64,000 nt of DNA from Limnohabitans sp. T6-20 (lineage in GTDB: Bacteria; Pseudomonadota; Gammaproteobacteria; Burkholderiales; Burkholderiaceae_C), in the NCBI RefSeq assembly GCF_003063505.1, contig NZ_NERW01000003.1:558001-622000 (forward strand). The letters run 5' to 3'. Below, piece after piece: positions 57,704 to 64,000 of the stretch. How positions within the stretch are numbered: the first letter of the stretch is position 1; each line of letters starts with the position of its first letter. The position numbers and the translations under genes were made by a program. Below the pieces are notes generated by a model, which saw only the letters and a list, made by a program, of their open reading frames with translations, did no database searches and was not told the origin of the DNA.

Positions 57704-58669
57704 TCAGTCAAAAGCGCCAATGCGCTTGAGGTTGCCAAAGTTCATCCACACGAAAAAGGCTTTGCCAACGATGTTGGCGTCCGGCACAAAACCCCAATAG
57801 CGCGAATCCAGCGAGTTGTCGCGGTTGTCGCCCATCATGAAATAGTGGCCTGTTGGCACTTTGCAGGTCACGCCCTCCACGGTGTAGTTGCAGTTTTCGC
57901 GTCCGGGAAACTGGTCGGCACCGGGTATGAAGGCGGGACGGTCATCGTCCAGAATGGTCTGGTGCGGCTTGGCACCCAGCGTTTCGCTGCGGTGCTTGAA
58001 GTAACGCATGGTCGACTCGTCAAAAAAGTCGGGCAAGGCCTGGGTGGGCAGCTCTTTGCCATTGATGGTGAGCTTCTTGTTTAGATAAGCCACCTCGTCG
58101 CCGGGCACACCCACCACACGCTTGATGTAGTCCACCGTGGGCTTGGGCGGGTAACGGAACACCATCACGTCGCCGCGCTGCACAGGCGTGCCATCGGTCA
58201 ACTTGATGTTGGCCACAGGCAGGCGAACGCCGTAGTGGAACTTGTTCACCAGGATCAAATCACCAATGTGCAAGGTCGGGATCATCGAGCCGGACGGAAT
58301 CTTGAAGGGCTCAAACAAGAACGAACGCAAGATGAAGACCACCACGATGACAGGGAACAGGCCTGCGGTCCAATCGAGCCACCAAGGTTGCATCAACAGT
58401 TTTTCTTGCGCTTCCTTGATGTCGGTGTCCACCTTGTCGATGCCCATCTTGGCCAGGTCTGCGCGGCGCTGCGCAGTTTCGGCTTCCAGTTGGGCAGCGG
58501 CCTTTTGGCGCTGTGGCAAAAACACAAAGCGCTCGGCCAGCCAATAAATGCCCGTGACCACGGTGGCCAGCAGTAAGAGCAACGCAAAGTTGCCCTCAAT
58601 GAAGCCCGTATACCAAGCACCGGCATAGCCCACAAAGGCGGCCAACACCAAAGACGTTAAAAACTGCAT
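57704..58669 (-). CDS. lepB: Signal peptidase I
   Basis: 321 aa from ATG 58669, which overlaps the lepA stop by one base. Two N-terminal membrane helices flank a charged cytoplasmic loop (about 55-90). Catalytic Ser is in [12 protein letters not shown] and Lys in [29 protein letters not shown] is box E. Removes signal peptides of exported proteins. Confidence 0.95.
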   Translation of the reverse strand: MQFLTSLVLAAFVGYAGAWYTGFIEGNFALLLLLATVVTGIYWLAERFVFLPQRQKAAAQLEAETAQRRADLAKMGIDKVDTDIKEAQEKLLMQPWWLDWTAGLFPVIVVVFILRSFLFEPFKIPSGSMIPTLHIGDLILVNKFHYGVRLPVANIKLTDGTPVQRGDVMVFRYPPKPTVDYIKRVVGVPGDEVAYLNKKLTINGKELPTQALPDFFDESTMRYFKHRSETLGAKPHQTILDDDRPAFIPGADQFPGRENCNYTVEGVTCKVPTGHYFMMGDNRDNSLDSRYWGFVPDANIVGKAFFVWMNFGNLKRIGAFD

Positions 58670-60477
58670 CAATCTTCCACCTGCAAAATGGCCAGAAACG
58701 CCTCTTGAGGCACTTCGACCGAACCAATCTGTTTCATGCGCTTTTTACCCGCTTTTTGCTTTTCGAGCAGTTTGCGTTTGCGCGAAATATCGCCACCGTA
58801 GCACTTGGCCAGCACGTTTTTGCGCAAGGCCTTGATGCTTTCACGGGCAATGATGTTGGCACCAATGGCGGCCTGAATCGCCACGTCAAACATCTGGCGG
58901 CTGATGATTTCGCGCATCTTGGCGACCACAGCACGGCCACGGTACTGAGACTGCGAACGGTGCACGATGATGGACAAGGCATCGACCTTCTCGCCGTTGA
59001 GCAAGATATCGACCTTCACCACATCAGAAGCCCGGAATTCCTTGAACTCATAGTCCATGGACGCATAACCCCGGCTGACCGATTTGAGCTTGTCAAAGAA
59101 GTCCAGCACGATCTCGCCCAGCGGCATTTCATAGGTCAGCATGACCTGACGCCCGTGGTAGGCCATGTTGATCTGAACACCCCGTTTCAGATTGGCCAGC
59201 GTCATCACCGGGCCCACATAGTCTTGCGGCATGTACAAATGCACCGTGACGATGGGTTCCCGGATTTCCTGCAACTTGCCCTGATCGGGCATTTTGGAAG
59301 GGTTTTCGACCATGACCACTTCGCCGTCCGGCTTGACCACCTGATACACCACGCTGGGCGCGGTGGTGATCAGGTCCTGGTCGAATTCACGCTCCAGACG
59401 CTCCTGCACGATTTCCATGTGCAACAGGCCCAAAAAGCCGCAGCGGAAACCAAAACCCAGCGCTTGCGACACTTCGGGTTCGTAGTGCAGCGAGGCGTCG
59501 TTGAGTTTGAGTTTTTCCAGCGCGTCGCGCAGTGCGTCGTACTGGTTGGCTTCGGTCGGGTACAAACCGGCAAACACCTGGGGCTGGATTTCCTTGAAAC
59601 CAGGCAGCGCTTCGGTGGCGGGGCCCAGGTTGTTGGGCAGTTTCTTTTCCAGCGTGACGGTATCGCCCACCTTGGCCGCTTGCAATTCCTTGATGCCCGC
59701 AATGATGTAGCCCACCTCACCGGCCTTGAGCAACTGGCGCGGCTCGTTGGCCGGGGTGAACACACCCAGACTGCCGGCTTCGTAGACGGCGTTGCTGGCC
59801 ATCATCTTGATTCGTTCGCCTTTGTGCAACACACCATCCACCACACGCACCAACATGACCACGCCGACATAGCTGTCAAACCAGCTGTCAATGATCATGG
59901 CGCGCAAAGGTGCATCGGGGTTGCCCTTGGGTGGCGGAATACGTGCCACCACGGCTTCGAGGATTTCTTCGATGCCCATGCCGGTTTTGGCCGAACAGGG
60001 AATGGCGTCGGTCGCGTCGATGCCGATCACGTCTTCGACTTCGCTGCGCGCATTGTCCGGGTCGGCGTTGGGCAGGTCCATTTTGTTGAGCACCGGCACC
60101 ACTTCCACACCCAGGTCGAGCGCGGTGTAGCAGTTGGCCACGGTCTGGGCCTCGACGCCCTGGCTTGCATCCACCACCAACAAGGCACCTTCGCAAGCGG
60201 ACAAGGAACGCGAGACTTCGTAAGAGAAGTCGACGTGGCCAGGAGTGTCGATCAGGTTGAGGTTGTAAACCTGTCCGTCTTTGGCTTTGTAGTGCAGCGC
60301 AGCGGTTTGCGCCTTGATGGTGATGCCCCGCTCTTTCTCGATGTCCATCGAGTCCAGCACCTGGGCTTCCATGTCACGCGCTTCGAGACCGCCACACCGT
60401 TGAATCAAGCGATCGGCCAGCGTGGATTTGCCATGGTCAATGTGGGCAATGATCGAAAAATTTCTGATGTGATTCAT
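58669..60477 (-). CDS. lepA: Elongation factor 4
   Basis: 602 aa from ATG 60477 ([19 protein letters not shown]); an in-frame TTG three bases upstream is less likely. Translational GTPase with G1 [10 protein letters not shown]3 DTPGHVDF and G4 NKMDLP; the LepA-specific C-terminal domain ends in [12 protein letters not shown]. Acts on stalled or high-salt ribosomes. Head of lepA–lepB–rnc–era–recO–pdxJ–acpS–nagZ. Confidence 0.96.
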   Translation of the reverse strand: MNHIRNFSIIAHIDHGKSTLADRLIQRCGGLEARDMEAQVLDSMDIEKERGITIKAQTAALHYKAKDGQVYNLNLIDTPGHVDFSYEVSRSLSACEGALLVVDASQGVEAQTVANCYTALDLGVEVVPVLNKMDLPNADPDNARSEVEDVIGIDATDAIPCSAKTGMGIEEILEAVVARIPPPKGNPDAPLRAMIIDSWFDSYVGVVMLVRVVDGVLHKGERIKMMASNAVYEAGSLGVFTPANEPRQLLKAGEVGYIIAGIKELQAAKVGDTVTLEKKLPNNLGPATEALPGFKEIQPQVFAGLYPTEANQYDALRDALEKLKLNDASLHYEPEVSQALGFGFRCGFLGLLHMEIVQERLEREFDQDLITTAPSVVYQVVKPDGEVVMVENPSKMPDQGKLQEIREPIVTVHLYMPQDYVGPVMTLANLKRGVQINMAYHGRQVMLTYEMPLGEIVLDFFDKLKSVSRGYASMDYEFKEFRASDVVKVDILLNGEKVDALSIIVHRSQSQYRGRAVVAKMREIISRQMFDVAIQAAIGANIIARESIKALRKNVLAKCYGGDISRKRKLLEKQKAGKKRMKQIGSVEVPQEAFLAILQVED

Positions 60478-60521
60478 CAAGCAACGTCTGCAAGTGTTTG
60501 TGGATCAAGGATCCGTAAAAG

Positions 60522-60552
60522 AAAAAAGGGCGCGTCTGGTGGTGACGCGCCC
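60522..60552 (-). terminator. Intrinsic terminator upstream of lepA
   Basis: On the minus strand, AGGGCGCGTC and GACGCGCCCT form a 9-10 bp stem followed by TTTTTTC. It lies between degP and lepA and should separate the two transcripts. Confidence 0.82.
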
Positions 60553-60976
60553 TGAACCAACAATCTATGGCAACTGCGATAGTTGGGACTTCATTGTAGG
60601 CAAATTGGCCCACGCGCACAGCCCCAAAAACACGTTTGGCAGGTCGTTGCTGCTTTGCAACATGAACTTTATACACATGTTATCCACAATCAATTGCATA
60701 TCTGATTGAACAACTTGTGGGTCATCTGTGGATCACCGGTGGACTCCTGTGTGGAATCTCGCATCGTGAATTCACCCCTGCGCTTTATGCCATCTATTAA
60801 TGGTCAAGACCACCAATTTTATCTAAATTCGTTATGAGAGACCAATAAAGTTAGTTGGCGCAAACTTTAAAAATCTTTTTAAAGAAGCCCAAATTTTTTC
60901 CAGATCTCCATCTGAAAGCCCTGAATTGAACCGAATGCCCTCCTGAGGGCTGTGGACTCTTGACAAGTCCACGGCT
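60553..60976. other. AT-rich intergenic region with DnaA-box-like sites
   Basis: No gene found in these 424 bp. TTATACACA (60669-60677) and TTATCCACA (60680-60688) both match the DnaA box TTWTNCACA. An inverted near-match, TGTGGATCA, lies at 60727-60735, with poorer ones around 60715 and 60750. A very AT-rich stretch (60780-60905) follows, containing the perfect inverted repeat CTTTAAAAA / TTTTTAAAG (60865-60884). The lepA promoter must also lie in or near here. Confidence 0.55.
60937..60972 (-). terminator. Twin hairpins after degP
   Basis: On the minus strand, GTGGACT/AGTCCAC (60972-60952) starts five bases past the degP stop and is followed by GCCCTC/GAGGGC (60950-60937). No strong U-tract directly after; the next T-rich run is about 40 bp further. 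Confidence 0.5.
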
Positions 60977-62443
60977 TCATTTGCCAGGTCGGATCAAGAC
61001 ATATTGCGCTCCATCGCCACGGCGAATGAGCACATTGATGGGCCGATTTTTGTCCACACGGGACATGATCAGCTCAAACTCCTTGAGAGAGGTCACCTCA
61101 ACATTGGCGATCGCCAAGATCAAATCCCCTTCGCGAATGCCAGCGCGTGCGGCCATGTCGGTGGCCGCATCAACACGCACCCCACCGCGCACACGAAACT
61201 CTTTCTTTTGCGCCTCGGTCAAATCACTGACTGCCAAGCCCCAAGGCTGACCAGTGGTCGCTGGTGCTTTTTTCTCAGGCGATGCCGCAGCCACTTTTTC
61301 GGGCTCAATTTCAGCCACCGTGATGTTCAAGTCTTTATGGCCACCACGGCGGAAAATACTGATACCCACTTTGCTGCCAGGCTTGGTGTTGCCAACCGCC
61401 CGAGGCAAGTCTGCAGGCTTGTCGATCAACTTGCCATCGAAGCGCGTGATGATGTCGCCAGCTTCCAGGCCCGCTTTGTCTGCGGGGGAGCCTTCTTCGA
61501 CACCGCGCACCAGAACACCTTGCGCCTTGCCCAAACCAATCGACTCAGCCACCTCTTTGGTCACCGGTGCAATCTGAACCCCGATGCGGCCACGGCTGAC
61601 GCGGCCATTGGCACGCAGTTGCTCACTGACGCGGATCGCCTCGTCCATGGGAATGGCAAACGAGATGCCCATGAAGCCCCCCGAACGGGAATAAATCTGG
61701 CTGTTGATGCCCACCACCTCACCACGCATGTTGATCAACGGCCCACCTGAATTGCCGGGGTTGATCGCCACATCGGTCTGAATGAAGGACAAGTAGTCGC
61801 CGGTGTCGCGCTGCTTCGCGCTCACGATGCCCGCCGTGACCGTGTTTTCCAGGCCAAAGGGCGAGCCGATCGCCATGACCCATTCACCGACACGCAAACG
61901 GCTCACATCACCCACCTTCACGGCGGGCAAACCGGTTGCCTGAATCTTCACCACCGCCACATCGGTGCGCTTGTCAGCACCCACAATGCGGGCTTTGAAC
62001 TCGCGTTTGTCGGTCAAGGTCACCAACACCTCGTCTGCGCCATCCACCACGTGCGCATTGGTCATGATAAAACCATCGGTGCTCAAGATAAAGCCCGACC
62101 CCACCCCTTTGGGTTGGGCCTCTTCCTGGGGTCTGTTTTGACGCGGCACTTGACGCGGCGCATTGGGAATGGGCACCCCAAAAAAGCGCCGAAACAACTC
62201 CTGCATCTCTTCATCCGAGCCCCCCGGACCGGCTTCACTTGGACGCGCCTTTTCAAGGGTACGGATGTTCACCACCGAAGGTCCTACCTGCTCTACCAGT
62301 TCGGTGAAATCCGGCAAGCCCCGCACAACAGCGCCCTGCCCTTGCGCCATGACGACGCCAGCAACACCGAGGCCCAATGCCCCGACCAAACCAGCCGTCA
62401 GCAGCGCAGCGGCTGCACTTTTATTCCACATGTCTTTGAACAC
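60977..62443 (-). CDS. degP: DegP/MucD-type periplasmic serine protease
   Basis: 488 aa. Protease-chaperone of the cell envelope. N-terminal hydrophobic export segment (about 10-34, ending VMAQG). The trypsin-like triad is His in FIMTNAHVVDGADEV (about 131), Asp in KRTDVAVVKI (about 161) and Ser in NPGNSGGPL (about 236). Two PDZ domains follow (about 280-365 and 395-480). In relatives it follows rpoE–rseA–rseB; none of these is seen here. Twin hairpins follow the stop. Confidence 0.95.
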   Translation of the reverse strand: MFKDMWNKSAAAALLTAGLVGALGLGVAGVVMAQGQGAVVRGLPDFTELVEQVGPSVVNIRTLEKARPSEAGPGGSDEEMQELFRRFFGVPIPNAPRQVPRQNRPQEEAQPKGVGSGFILSTDGFIMTNAHVVDGADEVLVTLTDKREFKARIVGADKRTDVAVVKIQATGLPAVKVGDVSRLRVGEWVMAIGSPFGLENTVTAGIVSAKQRDTGDYLSFIQTDVAINPGNSGGPLINMRGEVVGINSQIYSRSGGFMGISFAIPMDEAIRVSEQLRANGRVSRGRIGVQIAPVTKEVAESIGLGKAQGVLVRGVEEGSPADKAGLEAGDIITRFDGKLIDKPADLPRAVGNTKPGSKVGISIFRRGGHKDLNITVAEIEPEKVAAASPEKKAPATTGQPWGLAVSDLTEAQKKEFRVRGGVRVDAATDMAARAGIREGDLILAIANVEVTSLKEFELIMSRVDKNRPINVLIRRGDGAQYVLIRPGK

Positions 62444-62518
62444 ACCGGCCTCCTTGGGCTTTTAAAACCATCTGATCAGTCGCTCACAAGTGGTGGCAAC
62501 ACTCTCGACTTCAAGCCT

Positions 62519-62992
62519 TCAAAACGCATCACTGGCGTGATCGGCAGGCTTTCGTTCGACGTTTGATCGCGAATATACCGCGCACCGCAAACCGTGCCAC
62601 ATCTGGGGCATATCGCGCCCCTCCAACCAGACAAAGCGCTGGCTCAAACGCCACGGCGCCTCAACTGGGCGAAGGCCGAGCCCCAGCGCCGATCCAACAT
62701 CCAGCAGCACCCGCAGCTGCGTCTCCATTTCCCGGCCTTTGGCATCGCGCCACAGCCAGACTTCACCCGTCCAAACCAAGCTGCCTCCAGCCAAAATGTC
62801 GTTTGAACTGGCGTACATGGCGGCAAGAACACAGATGGCCCATGAAGCCCAAGCCAACTGGATCACAGAAGCGTTCGCGTTCGCTTGCCAAAAACCCAAA
62901 CCCAGCGCGCCGCACAAAGCCAACACCAACATGACTCTGCGGCCCCAAACAAAACGCCCCACCGGGAAAACCACAGGTGGGGCGTTGTGCAT
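62519..62992 (-). CDS. Small membrane protein of unknown function (fabF-degP gap)
   Basis: 157 aa if started at ATG 62992 (MHNAPPVVFPVGRFVWG); a shorter form from ATG 62932 (MLVLALCGALGLGFWQ) gives 137. Two hydrophobic segments (about 21-36 and 45-62), then a soluble tail with several Trp. Size and layout recall YgfX-like inner-membrane proteins, but I cannot confirm it. The first codons of the longer form overlap a strong terminator hairpin, which makes the start uncertain. Confidence 0.62.
   Translation of the reverse strand: MHNAPPVVFPVGRFVWGRRVMLVLALCGALGLGFWQANANASVIQLAWASWAICVLAAMYASSNDILAGGSLVWTGEVWLWRDAKGREMETQLRVLLDVGSALGLGLRPVEAPWRLSQRFVWLEGRDMPQMWHGLRCAVYSRSNVERKPADHASDAF
62947..62986 (-). 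terminator. Intrinsic terminator of fabF
   Basis: Perfect 11-bp stem AACGCCCCACC / GGTGGGGCGTT (62986-62976 with 62963-62953, minus strand), 12-nt loop, then TTGTTT. It sits about 32 bp past the fabF stop and inside the 5' codons of the longer version of the next gene. Confidence 0.75.
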
Positions 62993-63017
62993 GGTTGTGG
63001 CCTTGCTGAATGGCAGA

Positions 63018-64000
63018 TCAGATGCGTTTAAACACCAGCGAACCGTTCGTGCCACCAAAGCCGAAGTTGTTTTTCAGGGCTACATCGATTTCCATGTCGC
63101 GTGCCGTGTTGGCACAGTAGTCCAGATCACATTCGGGATCAGGGTTGAGCAGGTTGATCGTTGGCGGCACTTTTTGATGGTGCAGCGCCAACACAGTGAA
63201 CACGCTCTCAATGCCGCCTGCACCACCCAAGAGGTGACCGGTCATGGACTTGGTGGAGCTGACAACGGTTTTGTACGCGTTATCGCCCAAAGCCGCCTTG
63301 ATGGCGTTGGTTTCGTTGATGTCACCCAGCGGTGTGGAGGTGCCGTGTGCGTTCAGGTAGTCAATCTGATCGGCGTTGACACCGGCATTGCGCATGGCAT
63401 TGAGCATGGCGCGGCGGGGGCCGTCCATGCTGGGCGCGGTCATGTGACCGGCGTCCGCGCTCATGCCATAGCCACCCAGCTCGGCGTAAATCTTGGCACC
63501 ACGGGCTTTGGCGTGTTCGTACTCTTCGAGCACCATCACGCCAGCGCCTTCACCCAGCACAAAACCGTCACGGTCTTTGTCCCAAGGGCGCGAGGCGGCT
63601 GTGGGGTCGTCATTGCGGGTCGACAGAGCGCGCATGGCTGCAAAGCCACCCACACCCAGCGGCGACACGCAGGCTTCAGAGCCCCCGGCCACCATCACAT
63701 CGGCATCGCCGTATTCGATCAAACGACCGGCTTCGCCAATGCTGTGCAAACCTGTGGTGCAAGCGGTCACAACGGCCAAATTGGGGCCTTTGAAACCACT
63801 GCGCATCGACACATGCCCCGAGATCATGTTGATGATCGAGGCTGGAACGAAAAATGGGGAAATGCGACGCGCACCGCGCGCCGTGTATTCGGTGTGGGTG
63901 TCTTCGATCAGCGGCAAGCCGCCAATGCCCGAACCAATCACCACACCCATGCGGCAGGCTTCTTCTTCATCCAGAGCATCGCCTGTGGGCAATCCGGCAT
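63018..64000 (-). CDS. fabF: 3-oxoacyl-ACP synthase II, C-terminal part (partial)
   Basis: About 327 residues; the N-terminal end lies beyond the window. Elongating condensing enzyme of fatty acid synthesis. Catalytic Cys is in [15 protein letters not shown], first His in [11 protein letters not shown], and second His in [15 protein letters not shown]; the C-terminal [17 protein letters not shown] is typical. Followed by a strong terminator. Confidence 0.95.
   Translation of the reverse strand, partial: AGLPTGDALDEEEACRMGVVIGSGIGGLPLIEDTHTEYTARGARRISPFFVPASIINMISGHVSMRSGFKGPNLAVVTACTTGLHSIGEAGRLIEYGDADVMVAGGSEACVSPLGVGGFAAMRALSTRNDDPTAASRPWDKDRDGFVLGEGAGVMVLEEYEHAKARGAKIYAELGGYGMSADAGHMTAPSMDGPRRAMLNAMRNAGVNADQIDYLNAHGTSTPLGDINETNAIKAALGDNAYKTVVSSTKSMTGHLLGGAGGIESVFTVLALHHQKVPPTINLLNPDPECDLDYCANTARDMEIDVALKNNFGFGGTNGSLVFKRI

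Noticed and set aside
60437..60676. Minus-strand 79-residue frame between degP and lepA
   Set aside because: Spans a strong terminator and overlaps the lepA start; no recognisable protein.

Overview
The window looks like a chromosome segment of a betaproteobacterium, most likely Burkholderiales, family Comamonadaceae (a Limnohabitans/Rhodoferax/Curvibacter-like organism). This rests on high GC, on Burkholderiales-type gene orders (mdh–gntR–sdhCDAB–sdhE–gltA; leuCDB / asd–fimV–truA–trpF–trpBA; lepA–lepB–rnc–era–recO–pdxJ–acpS–nagZ) and on a Bug/TctC-type solute-binding protein. The genus is inference; no rRNA is present.

Layout. 1–8.3 kb holds the end of kynA, a two-subunit IorAB-type molybdenum hydroxylase, a lytic transglycosylase, an FAD monooxygenase, trhP (U32 family) and an aldo/keto reductase. 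8.4–19.9 kb is a TCA-cycle block: acnB, a small secreted protein, a CitE-like CoA-ester lyase and mdh on the minus strand, then a divergent GntR/UTRA regulator, sdhCDAB, sdhE and gltA. 20.2–23.5 kb is leuC-leuD-leuB.

23.5–33.5 kb is an accessory defence island set between leuB and asd, which I take to be normally adjacent. It holds hsdR, hsdM, a DUF1016 (PDDEXK) gene, hsdS, an AAA ATPase and an HNH-nuclease-like gene. From hsdM onward the genes overlap or abut. The last two resemble a Septu-type (PtuA/PtuB) pair riding on a type I restriction-modification operon.

33.7–40.2 kb resumes amino-acid synthesis: asd (with a candidate Thr/Ile/Lys-rich leader peptide and attenuator-like hairpins), fimV, truA, trpF, trpB and trpA. 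40.3–45.1 kb is a minus-strand operon (biotin carrier, FCD-type GntR regulator, CaiB CoA-transferase, TctC-like binding protein, acyl-CoA carboxyltransferase) behind a 34-bp near-perfect palindrome. 45.3–49.2 kb holds accD, a YggT-like protein, a LON-domain protein and lysS. 49.3–52.3 kb holds an OmpA-family protein and a BapA-like adhesin. 52.5–60.5 kb is the lepA-to-nagZ housekeeping operon. 60.5–61.0 kb is an AT-rich gap with DnaA boxes. 61–64 kb holds degP, a small membrane protein and the 3' part of fabF.

Across the window there are five intergenic loci (six copies) of REP-like paired hairpins. They share flanks and a CCCT loop, but their stems change in a compensating way. No tRNA, rRNA, CRISPR, insertion sequence or prophage gene was seen.
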